In this document: one piece after another, positions 21,281 through 29,007 of the stretch
Position numbering within the stretch: the stretch's first letter is position 1
Layout: the number at the start of each line of letters is the position of its first letter
DNA from: an uncultured Oscillospiraceae bacterium
GTDB lineage: Bacteria; Bacillota; Clostridia; Oscillospirales; Oscillospiraceae
Direction: 5' to 3'
DNA length: 49,846 nt
NCBI GenBank assembly: GCA_949948775.1
Contig: CATLHC010000012.1
Coordinates: 1-49,846 of the forward strand
Made by a program: the position numbers and the translations under genes
The notes under the pieces: generated by a model
Seen by the model: the letters and a program-made list of their open reading frames with translations, nothing else
Database searches by the model: none
Told to the model about the DNA's origin: nothing

Positions 21281-21441
21281 TTAGTCCGCAAACATCTGGG
21301 TCCAATAGACGCGGTAGCTGCTGCCCGTGTACACGAAACCCACGCCGATCCGGCCGTTCAGAATATTGGCCCGGTGGCCGGGACGGTGAGTCCCAGGCAT
21401 AGAGCCAGGGCCGGTACAAGGGACAGCAGTCTTCTCTTCAC
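21281..21441 (-). pseudogene. CAP/SCP-domain secreted protein, internally deleted remnant
   Basis: On the minus strand an AAGGAG site precedes GTG 21441, which starts a clear signal peptide (MKRRLLSLVPALALCLGL) that soon reads into a TGA. In another frame the same stretch continues as HRPGHRANILNGRIGVGFVY and ends YWTQMFAD at TAA 21281-21283, the characteristic C-terminus of YkwD-like CAP domains. So the two ends of a secreted CAP protein are joined out of frame, with about 100 or more central residues missing. The terminator beyond the stop is intact. The gene cannot make a functional product. Confidence 0.8.
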
Positions 21442-21460
21442 GATTTTCCGCTCCTTTTCA

Positions 21461-22321
21461 CTAAGTAGAAAGCCCGCGCAGCGGACATTCCGATAAAGAC
21501 ACCCGGTCCACCAGGGCGCGGAGCCCATTGTCCCGGAGATAGTCCTGGAAGATGGACAGGGACTGGGTGGAATCCGGCCCGATGATGATCTCCGCCACCA
21601 GATCCTCCAGCCCGATGCCGATCTCCCGGCACATGGACTTCAAGTCCAAGGGATAGTATTTCTTGATCCGTTCTCTGGTGACATGGTAGCGGGGCCGCAC
21701 ATCAAATTCCTCCTTCTCAAAGGGGGACACCACCAGGCGCATCTCGTACTCCGACGCGAAGGATGGGTGCTTATAGGACACCGAGCAGGCCCAGGCCTCC
21801 CGCATGGCCTCCTTCACCTCCGGCTCCTCCGGGGACAGCGCGGCCGCGCTCCGCGCCAGGGCGCAGAACCGCTCCACCATGGGATGGTCCGCCATATTGT
21901 CCCGGTAAAAAACCAGCTGGAGGGACAGCGCCCCCCGGGCGAGCCTTTGCAGATACTCCCGCCGCAGGGCGATGCACACCCCCCGCCCCCGGTTGCCGTA
22001 CCGCTCCCACTGGGCCGCGTCGTCCCGGTGGAAGGAGAAGCAGGCGGCAAAAGCGGAGTACTCCTTTTTCAGCTCCTCCCGGAACAGGGTCCGGACCTGC
22101 CGGGCCTGCTCCACGCCGCCCTCCCGCTCCAGCCGGTCCACGATGGCGGCGCCCAGCCGGGTCATAAAGTGTTTCATTTCCGCCGAATCGTTCATGCGCA
22201 GCACGTTGTTTACCCGTAGCTCGGCGCAGCGCAGAATGCCGTCCAGGGCCTGAAAATCGGTGTAATGATAGAGAATTTTCCTGCTCAGATGGTCCATTCC
22301 GCCGTTTCGCTCTGCATTCAT
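21461..22321 (-). CDS. DUF2971 family protein
   Basis: 286 residues. The N-terminal ILYHYTDFQALDGIL, then RMNDSAEM, CFSFHRDDAAQWERYG and a C-terminal YKHPSFASEYEMRLV match the DUF2971 pattern. That family has no defined biochemical activity and is often found near defence or phage-related genes. ATG 22321 overlaps the stop of the VWA gene as ATGA, so it is translated with it as the last gene of the MoxR-VWA cluster. The connection to that cluster is from position only. Confidence 0.82.
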   Translation of the reverse strand: MNAERNGGMDHLSRKILYHYTDFQALDGILRCAELRVNNVLRMNDSAEMKHFMTRLGAAIVDRLEREGGVEQARQVRTLFREELKKEYSAFAACFSFHRDDAAQWERYGNRGRGVCIALRREYLQRLARGALSLQLVFYRDNMADHPMVERFCALARSAAALSPEEPEVKEAMREAWACSVSYKHPSFASEYEMRLVVSPFEKEEFDVRPRYHVTRERIKKYYPLDLKSMCREIGIGLEDLVAEIIIGPDSTQSLSIFQDYLRDNGLRALVDRVSLSECPLRGLST

Positions 22322-23493
22322 TTGCTCTCCCCCTTTACCAGCCCTTCCAGGCTCTGCCCCTTCAGGCACCGCTCCAGCAGCTCGGGCAGGCGCTCCGGCG
22401 CGCAGGCGAAGCAGGGCACGTCCAGGGCGGCGATGCGCCGGGCGGTCTCAGGGTCGTAGAAGGGCTTGCCCCCGTCCGCGATGGCCAGCAGCACCACCAC
22501 CGTCACCCCGGAGCTTTTCAGCTCCTCCACCCGGCGCAGCAGGGCCGCCCGGTTGCCCCCCTCGCACAAATCGGAGATGAGGAAGAACAGGGTCTTGGCC
22601 GGGGCCTCGACGAGCCCCTGGCAGTAGGCGATGGACTTGGCGATGTCGGTGCCGCCCCCCATCTGGAAGCCGAAGAGCAGGTCCACCGGGTCGGCGCACA
22701 AAGGGGTGAGGTCCATGATCTGGGTGTCGAAGGCCACCACGCTGGTCTTGACGGCGGACATGGAGGCCAGCACGCAGGCCATCACCGAGGAGTAGAGGAT
22801 GGACTGCCCCATGGAGCCGCTCTGGTCGATGTCCAGGATGATGTGCCAGCGGTTAATCCTGCTGGAGCGGTCGAAGAACCACACCCGCTCGGGGATGACG
22901 GTTTTCAACTGCGGGTCATAATTTTTCAGATTTCGTCGGATAGTATAGGGAAAGTCGATGGCGGAGGCGGATGGCAGCGGGGAGTGGGCCCGGCGGTTCA
23001 GCGCCGCCGTCACCGCCCGGCGCACGTCGTTCTCCAGCAGCTTGTTCAGCTCGTCCACGATTTTGCGGATGAACCTCCGGGCGGACTCCTTGGACTTTTT
23101 GGGGATCTGGTCCTTGAGCATCAGCAGGGTGGAGGCCAGGTTCAAATCGGGCTCCAGCCCCTCCAGCAGCTCGGGCTCCAGCAGCAGCTGCTTGAGGCCC
23201 TTGCGCTCGATGGCATCGTTTTGCACCACCGCCACCATCTCCGGGTCGAACAGGGTGCGCAGGTCCCCCAGCCATTTGGAGATCACCGGGGAGGGCGGCC
23301 CCTTCCCCGCCCCGCCGCCGGGGCCAGGCCCGCCGCCGAAGCTCTCCCCCGGCCCGCCGTAGATGGCCCCCAGGGCGCCGTCCATCAGCAGCTCCTCCTG
23401 GGACAGCCCGCCGCCCCCCATGGCTTGAAAGGAGTCCTCCGTCTCCGCGCCCAAGATCAGCCGCCAGCGGGAAAACTGTGTTGCCTGTGCCAT
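22318..23493 (-). CDS. VWA domain protein of a MoxR-VWA system
   Basis: 391 residues. The first ~200 form a helical region with a Gly/Pro-rich segment at 46-67. The VWA domain follows, with the metal-binding DxSxS at 223-227 (DIDQSGSMG), the downstream Thr in GGGTDIAKS and a later ISDLCEGG. This layout is like the CoxE/VWA partners of MoxR ATPases, which bind targets through the metal site and are thought to present them to the AAA+ ring. An AGGAGG-type site precedes ATG 23493. It is separated from the upstream DUF5682 gene by a palindromic element at 23519-23688; the other genes of the cluster are packed within 16 bases. Confidence 0.9.
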   Translation of the reverse strand: MAQATQFSRWRLILGAETEDSFQAMGGGGLSQEELLMDGALGAIYGGPGESFGGGPGPGGGAGKGPPSPVISKWLGDLRTLFDPEMVAVVQNDAIERKGLKQLLLEPELLEGLEPDLNLASTLLMLKDQIPKKSKESARRFIRKIVDELNKLLENDVRRAVTAALNRRAHSPLPSASAIDFPYTIRRNLKNYDPQLKTVIPERVWFFDRSSRINRWHIILDIDQSGSMGQSILYSSVMACVLASMSAVKTSVVAFDTQIMDLTPLCADPVDLLFGFQMGGGTDIAKSIAYCQGLVEAPAKTLFFLISDLCEGGNRAALLRRVEELKSSGVTVVVLLAIADGGKPFYDPETARRIAALDVPCFACAPERLPELLERCLKGQSLEGLVKGESK

Positions 23494-23518
23494 AAGATAC
23501 CTCCAGTCTGAGGTTGTT

Positions 23519-23688
23519 CATTCTTTTTCTTGAAAGAAAAAGAATCAAAAAGAACTTTTAGGCCGCCACAAACGTGGTGAGTTTCTGAAACGTTTCCGCC
23601 CGGCAGCCAACCAAAACGGCGCGAAACGCAGTTTCGCGTATAAAAGTTTTTCTTTTGATTCTTTTCTTTTTTCAAAAAGAAAAGAATG
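23519..23688. mobile_element. MITE-like element with long inverted ends (R2)
   Basis: About 170 bases. The left end (23519-23560) begins CATTCTTTTTCTTG and ends AGAACTTTTA; the right end (23640-23688), read on the other strand, begins CATTCTTTTCTTTTTG and ends AAAACTTTTA, giving imperfect inverted ends of 42-49 bases. Each end is itself a hairpin (left: TTCTTTTTCTT with AAGAAAAAGAA). The centre has CGCGAAAC/GTTTCGCG and other small stems. It has no coding capacity. It ends four bases before the DUF5682 stop codon and starts 25 bases from the VWA start, so it sits inside the operon. A partial copy follows pgi. Confidence 0.65.
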
Positions 23689-23691
23689 CCC

Positions 23692-25983
23692 TTAAATGTC
23701 GTCAAAGTCAAACTCCTCCAGGCTGTCCAGCACCGCCTGCTCCGCCTCGGTGACGTCGTTCATCAGCACCTCCGCCGCCTGCTGGGCGTTTACGCCCCAG
23801 ATCTCGCCCAAATTCTCGGCAATATCGTTCTTTTCCGACGGCGAGAAGTCGGCGAAGGCCCGGCGCAGGAACACCAGCGCCCGGCGGAAGCTCTCGTCGT
23901 CCAGGCCGCTGAGGTAGTCGTCCAGCTGCCGCCACAGGGACAGCCGGGCGATGAGGGCGTAGCGGTTTTTCCCCGCCAGCCCCTCGAACCACCCCGCCCC
24001 CAAATCGGCGGGTACGCCGGGGGACAGCCGCCGGGCCACCTCCCGGGACAGCAGCCCTTCGTCCGCGCGGCCCCGCTCCAGCAGGATGGCCATGGCGAAG
24101 CCGGAGCACCGGGTGTTCAAATCGTCCCGATCGGAGATGTCCGCCAGCAGATCCAGCCAGCGCCCCTCCTCCAGAAAATCGTGGCTGAGCTGGAGGGTGT
24201 TGAGCTGGTCCATGGCCTGGGTCACCGCCGGGGCGGCCTTGGCGTCGCAGGCACAGGCCCCCGCCAGAGTCAGGCACGAGCGCAGATAGAGCTGCTTGAT
24301 GAGCGGCACCACCGGCGCCGGGTCAAACCGCCGCAGATCGCCGTAGCGCACCACCAGACTGAGCCGAGCGGTCGTCTCCGCCACCTCCGAGATAGCGGCG
24401 GCGTCCACGCTCAGCCCCTGCAGCACGGACAGGGCGTGGGCGGCCGCGGCGGGCATGCCGCACAAAAAGGCGTCCTGGAAAATGGCGGCGGCCTCAGCGA
24501 TGGAGGCGCTGCCGTCCGCCCGCTCCTTGAGAGCAAAGGCAGCGGCCCCCTCCACGGTGTCCCCCATGAGGGCGGACTCCGCCACCTCAATCTCCGCCTC
24601 CGGGGTCCAGCGCAGCTCCCAGTATTCCCCCCAGTTGGCCCCCTCCTGCCGGGAGGGGAGCAGATGGGCGAAGTGCACCCCCAGCACCCGCAGGCGGTGA
24701 AGGAAGAAGGACCGGCGCAAATCGCCCAGGGCGGCGTTCTCCGACTTCACGTTCAGCTTTTCCCGCAAATCCAAATCCAGCCGCTGGAGTTCGGCGGCGC
24801 GGAATTTCTCCAACCGCAGCTCCTTGAGCTGGCGGTAAAAGTCCTCCTGCACCGAGGTCCGGGCCACCCCCTCCGGGAGAAAGCCGATTTTTGTGCCGAT
24901 TTCCGTATCCGCTGCCGCGACCGCCAGCTCAGAGAAGTTCCCGTGGCCCATGGTGGTGACGCTGGCGTCCCGCAGGTCGGACAGGGTGGGATATTTGCTC
25001 CCCCGCATGGCCGCCAGGGCGTCGGCCAGCCGCACCGCCTCGATGACCTCAGCGGAGGACACCAGGTTGCCCGCCTTCCGGTGGGCGGCGGCGAGATGGG
25101 TGAGGTAGCGGTACGCCGTCTCTCCCGGCCCGCCCCCGTTGAGGGCCTCCCACAGCAGCTCAAAGTAGGCGGGGGCCTTGTTGCCCGCGCCGTAGCCGGA
25201 GCGGGAGGACAGGCGGTAATAGGAATAGGGCATCAGGGTCGCGCAGCAGTCCGCGCGAGGCAGGGCCTTTTCCTCCTGATCGGTCATGGGCGTGTTTTCC
25301 TCCAGCCCTGCCACGTGGAAGGAGCCACACACGCAGAAGATCTTTTCCGGGGGAATGCCCGAGGCTACGGCCTGGGCCATCACCCGCTTCATGTACGCCT
25401 CCCGCACCACCGTCTCCGCCATGTCCCGGCGGCTGTCCACGGACGCGGCGCGCAGCTGCCGCCCGAAGGTGTTGTTCACCGCCTGGAAGTCCTCCCCCTC
25501 CAACTGCTCGAAGGTGCGCTCCCAGAAGGTGTCGTGGTCCTCGCCGGTCAGCGTCTCCAGCCGCTTGTAGACGCTCTCGGTGGTGGCGGGTCCCTCCGCC
25601 TCCTCTGTCCCGGCCTCCTCGTTCTCCCCGCTCTCCCCCCGGACCGGCTCAAACCAGGGCTTCAGCGCCAGGAACACCGACGACGGCAGATCCATGAACC
25701 GGCACTCCACCCCGTGCTCATGGGCCCACAAAATGGCCTGTGTCTCCGGGGAGTAGCGGGCAAAGGGCCACAAAATGGTCCTCACCGGCGGTTCCTTGGT
25801 ATAGGCCAGGATGGCGGCGGGAAACTGGGTGTCCGGGTGGCACAGCCACTTGATCTGACCGCTGAGGTCGCTGGGGCCTTCCACCAGCACCAGCTCCGGC
25901 CTGGCCGCGTCCAGCGCACCCCGCAGGTGGTACGCCGCCGCCGGGGACAGGTGGCGCACACCGAACAGTACCGGATGGCCCAT
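23692..25983 (-). CDS. DUF5682 family protein, TraB/EreA-like N-terminal domain
   Basis: 763 residues. The N-terminus (LFGVRHLSP with His11, then LVLVEGP with Glu35) and a later REAYMKRVM (194-202) followed by CVCGSFHVAGL (Gly220, His223) reproduce the order of conserved elements in TraB/PrgY/GumN and EreA/ChaN-like proteins, some of which are metal-dependent hydrolases. An acidic linker at 117-135 interrupts this part. The remainder is a long helical region without motifs I can name. DUF5682 genes are regularly found with MoxR, VWA and SWIM genes. The ATG shares a base with the upstream stop (TGATG); a GTG one codon earlier is possible. Confidence 0.85.
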   Translation of the reverse strand: MGHPVLFGVRHLSPAAAYHLRGALDAARPELVLVEGPSDLSGQIKWLCHPDTQFPAAILAYTKEPPVRTILWPFARYSPETQAILWAHEHGVECRFMDLPSSVFLALKPWFEPVRGESGENEEAGTEEAEGPATTESVYKRLETLTGEDHDTFWERTFEQLEGEDFQAVNNTFGRQLRAASVDSRRDMAETVVREAYMKRVMAQAVASGIPPEKIFCVCGSFHVAGLEENTPMTDQEEKALPRADCCATLMPYSYYRLSSRSGYGAGNKAPAYFELLWEALNGGGPGETAYRYLTHLAAAHRKAGNLVSSAEVIEAVRLADALAAMRGSKYPTLSDLRDASVTTMGHGNFSELAVAAADTEIGTKIGFLPEGVARTSVQEDFYRQLKELRLEKFRAAELQRLDLDLREKLNVKSENAALGDLRRSFFLHRLRVLGVHFAHLLPSRQEGANWGEYWELRWTPEAEIEVAESALMGDTVEGAAAFALKERADGSASIAEAAAIFQDAFLCGMPAAAAHALSVLQGLSVDAAAISEVAETTARLSLVVRYGDLRRFDPAPVVPLIKQLYLRSCLTLAGACACDAKAAPAVTQAMDQLNTLQLSHDFLEEGRWLDLLADISDRDDLNTRCSGFAMAILLERGRADEGLLSREVARRLSPGVPADLGAGWFEGLAGKNRYALIARLSLWRQLDDYLSGLDDESFRRALVFLRRAFADFSPSEKNDIAENLGEIWGVNAQQAAEVLMNDVTEAEQAVLDSLEEFDFDDI

Positions 25984-27074
25984 CACCCGTTCAGCTCCCG
26001 GCAGGCGCGGTACAGTGGGAGCCACTCATGGCCCCGCTTCTTCATCACGTTTTCCAGGTACTCCTTCCAGGTCACCTTGTCGCTGTCCTCGTCCTTCACC
26101 ACCGCCCCCTGGAGGGCGGCGGCCAGGTCCCCATCTGAGATGCGCCCGTCTCCGAAGCTCCCGGCCAGGGCCATGGAGTTGGCCAGCAGGGAGATGGCCT
26201 CGGCGGTGGACAGCACGCCGGAGGTGGTTTTCAGTTTCTGCTTGCCGTCCAGGGTGGCGCCGGAGCGCAGCTCCCGGAAAATGGTGACCACCTTCTCCAC
26301 CGTGTCCTCGTCAGGCTGGCGGGCGTTCAGGTCCAGGCCGCTGGACAGCTGGGCCACCCGGGTGCGCACGATATCCATTTCTGTCGCCATATCGGCGGGG
26401 GTGGGCAGCACCACGATGTTGAACCGCCGCTTCAGGGCCGCCGACATGTCGTTGACGCCCTTGTCCCTGGTGTTGGCGGTGGCGATGACGGAAAAGCCCT
26501 TGGCGGCGGGCACTTCCAGCCCCAGCTCGGGCACGCTGAGCCGCTTTTCCGACAGGATGGAGATGAGCGCGTCCTGCACCTCGCTGGCACAGCGGGAAAT
26601 CTCCTCCACCCGGGCGATGGAACCTGTCTCCATGGCCCGGTAGACCGGGCTTTTCACCATGGCCTGGGGACAGGGTCCCTTGGCGATGAGCATGGCGTAG
26701 TTCCAGGAGTAGCGGATGTGCTCCTCGGTGGTGCCCGCCGTGCCCTGGACCACCTTGGTGGAGTCCCCATTGACGGCGGCGGCCAGGTGTTCGGACAGCC
26801 AGGATTTTGCCGTGCCCGGCTCGCCGATGAGCAGCAACGCCCGGTCCGTCACCAGGGTGGCGATGGCGATCTCCACCAGCCGCTTGTTGCCCATATACTT
26901 GGGGGTGATCTCCACGCCCTTGACCTTTGTGTTCCCGGTGAGGTAGGTGAGCACCGACCGGGGGGACATCCGCCAGCCGGTGGGGACGGTTTCCGTCTCC
27001 GCCGAGATGAGGGCATCCAGCTCGGTTTGATAAAGCTCCTCCGCCGGGAGGCGCTGTACGTTTTTGTCTGCCAT
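25983..27074 (-). CDS. MoxR-family AAA+ ATPase
   Basis: 363 residues. Walker A is GEPGTAKS (84-91); Walker B appears as RVEEIS with Glu157-Glu158; sensor 1 is Asn201 in ATANTRD; the arginine finger is in ALKRRFN (216-217). MoxR ATPases usually work with a VWA protein as a chaperone or remodelling pair for cofactor insertion or conflict proteins. ATG 27074 is chosen because GGAGGAATG precedes it and the protein then starts at family length; the frame extends upstream only through the preceding gene. It is 16 bases after the HEAT-like gene and overlaps the DUF5682 start, indicating cotranslation. Confidence 0.92.
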   Translation of the reverse strand: MADKNVQRLPAEELYQTELDALISAETETVPTGWRMSPRSVLTYLTGNTKVKGVEITPKYMGNKRLVEIAIATLVTDRALLLIGEPGTAKSWLSEHLAAAVNGDSTKVVQGTAGTTEEHIRYSWNYAMLIAKGPCPQAMVKSPVYRAMETGSIARVEEISRCASEVQDALISILSEKRLSVPELGLEVPAAKGFSVIATANTRDKGVNDMSAALKRRFNIVVLPTPADMATEMDIVRTRVAQLSSGLDLNARQPDEDTVEKVVTIFRELRSGATLDGKQKLKTTSGVLSTAEAISLLANSMALAGSFGDGRISDGDLAAALQGAVVKDEDSDKVTWKEYLENVMKKRGHEWLPLYRACRELNG

Positions 27075-27090
27075 ATCACATTCCTCCAGT

Positions 27091-28995
27091 TCAACCCATA
27101 TTCCGGACCGTTTCAAAGGAAGGCACCGCTTTCCCCGCCTCCAACGCCGCGATGATATGGGGGTATGCCTTTCTGACCAAGCCCTGGTTCCCCGGCTGGT
27201 ACGCCTTGACCACAAACAGCTCCTTCGCCATCTGGACCACCTGGGCGGGCGGCAGGCGCTCCTGGGCCTGTGCCAGCAGGTCCAGCACATGGGACAGGTA
27301 GATCGTATTGCTGTGCTTCTGCATCGCGGGGCCCAGTACGCCCACAGGGTCGCCCCCCAGCCGAAAAATATCGCGGCAATAGTTGTACATACAGCAGCCC
27401 GCCGCCACCTGTTCCCGCAGGTGGGCGACCACGAGGCGGCGGTTTTCCTCATCGCTGGGGTCCAGCAGGCACATCAGAATCTTGTCATACTCCTCGATAT
27501 TCCCGCCGTAGCCGGTGGACGTTCTTTGCCCCGTGGTTTTCCACACGGCATGGGTGAGCCGCTTCACCCACCGTCCGTCCAGGGGCTGGGCGGCGGGCCA
27601 GGTGCCGTCAACCCGGTAAACTCCAGTGGTTTCGTCCCGCGTTAACCGCCCCAGTCCTTTGAGAACGGCGTTATGGAACGCCTTTTTCTGCTCCCCGCCC
27701 AGCAGGGGCTTGATGGTGAGCACATAGGGAGAAAAGGTATCGTACACCTCCGCCGCCGAGCGGGTCATCAGCGCCGCCACCACCGCGTGAGACAGATAGC
27801 GGGTCTGGTTCCGATGCTTTTCCCACAGCTCCAGGCACAGCGCGCAAAGTGGTCCCGGCCCCGCCAGACACAGGCTCTCCAGCAGCAGGGCCGTCAGCTC
27901 GGTGCCAAACCCAATGCGCTGTTCCTTTTCTCCCCGCAGATGGTCGATGTCCGCCAGCCTGGCGTCTGTCCAGCGCCAGAAATCCAGCATGGAGGGGGAG
28001 GATTTGCCCAAAGTCGCGGAAAACCACTGGCGAAGCTCGATCACCGCCGGATTGCTCAGGGACTCTTTCCGCGCCAGTATCTCCTCCATCCTGTCCCACA
28101 GCCTCCGGGCCACCAGATCGGAGGCCCAATCCGTCCGGGAATCCCCCAGGAAGCGGATGCTGTCGCCGTTTTTTTCCAGCTCCGCCTCCCAGAAATCCCG
28201 TACCGCCTCCCCGTCTTGCAGGGCCAGCCCCGCCAGGGCGGCCTCCCGGTTCTTGCCCCGCTCGGCCTTGGCCAGGTCCAGAAGAAGGCCGGCGTTCCCG
28301 CTGTCCCCGCCCAGGGCGGTGATGACGGCGGCGCGCACGTCCTTTTTCGCCTGGGGCAGCACCTCCCGCAGCCAGGGGGCGGCGTTCTCCCCCTCAATGA
28401 CGGCGACGACCTCCACCCGCCGGGCCATCTCCTTTTTCCCTGCGGGATCAAAGCCCTTTTTCAGCGTTGGCACAACGGAGGGCCCCAGCCTTTGCAACAG
28501 CTTGGCGTTCAGCTCCGCGATTTCTCCGTAGCTGTCCCCCAGCCCCGCCACCACAGCAGGCAGCACCCGGTAATCCTCAAAAAATTCGGGGTGGTTCTCC
28601 CAGGCGGACTTGATGGTCTCCATCCGCCCGCCGCCGGTGGTGGTCAAGGCGGTGAGCAGGGGCTGAATCTGCCCATAGGAGATGGGGTAATACCGCCCGC
28701 CGCCGGTGGGCAAGGGTTCCAGCTCCCCTTCTACCTCGGTCTTCGCCTGGGTGTAGGCCACCGCGTCCACCAGCGCCAACACGTCCAGCAGCAGCCCTGG
28801 GCGCTGCTCCGGCGGCGCGGCCAGCAGCTTGGTCAGCCCCGCGTCTATCTTGGCGAACACTGGGCTGGCCGCGGCCAGGGGCTTCAACCCCTCCACCGCC
28901 CGCTGGAGCCGGAAGTCCTCCCCCAGCAGAGATACGCCCGCGATAGCGGCATATTCCAGCCGCTCCTTCACGTCATAAAGAGGCTGCAAGTTCAC
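27091..28995 (-). CDS. HEAT-repeat-like helical protein of the MoxR-VWA cluster
   Basis: 634 residues, almost entirely helical by composition. Residues ~150-330 show HEAT-like repeats with alternating leucine and alanine (for example VPTLKKGFDPAGKKEM, APWLREVLPQAKKDVRAAV and LLLDLAKAERGKNREAALAG). No catalytic motif is recognised. The start codon is GTG 28995, supported by GAGGAGGTG upstream and a 12-base gap to the SWIM gene. In related clusters the gene between SWIM and MoxR is a large helical protein annotated as a domain of unknown function; a scaffold or target-binding role is my inference. Confidence 0.7.
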   Translation of the reverse strand: MNLQPLYDVKERLEYAAIAGVSLLGEDFRLQRAVEGLKPLAAASPVFAKIDAGLTKLLAAPPEQRPGLLLDVLALVDAVAYTQAKTEVEGELEPLPTGGGRYYPISYGQIQPLLTALTTTGGGRMETIKSAWENHPEFFEDYRVLPAVVAGLGDSYGEIAELNAKLLQRLGPSVVPTLKKGFDPAGKKEMARRVEVVAVIEGENAAPWLREVLPQAKKDVRAAVITALGGDSGNAGLLLDLAKAERGKNREAALAGLALQDGEAVRDFWEAELEKNGDSIRFLGDSRTDWASDLVARRLWDRMEEILARKESLSNPAVIELRQWFSATLGKSSPSMLDFWRWTDARLADIDHLRGEKEQRIGFGTELTALLLESLCLAGPGPLCALCLELWEKHRNQTRYLSHAVVAALMTRSAAEVYDTFSPYVLTIKPLLGGEQKKAFHNAVLKGLGRLTRDETTGVYRVDGTWPAAQPLDGRWVKRLTHAVWKTTGQRTSTGYGGNIEEYDKILMCLLDPSDEENRRLVVAHLREQVAAGCCMYNYCRDIFRLGGDPVGVLGPAMQKHSNTIYLSHVLDLLAQAQERLPPAQVVQMAKELFVVKAYQPGNQGLVRKAYPHIIAALEAGKAVPSFETVRNMG

Positions 28996-29007
28996 AAAAA
29001 CACCTCC

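Noticed and set aside
21213-21419. 68-codon minus-strand frame over the CAP remnant
   Set aside because: It is a different frame of the same stretch; the CAP signature is read in the neighbouring frame.
23686-26643. A 985-codon open frame on the plus strand
   Set aside because: It is antisense to the MoxR and DUF5682 genes. Its residues are dominated by Gly, Pro, Arg, Gln and His, as expected from the complement of GC-rich third positions, and no domain is recognisable. Similar shadows occur at 27673-30768, 32659-34875 and 46697-48760.
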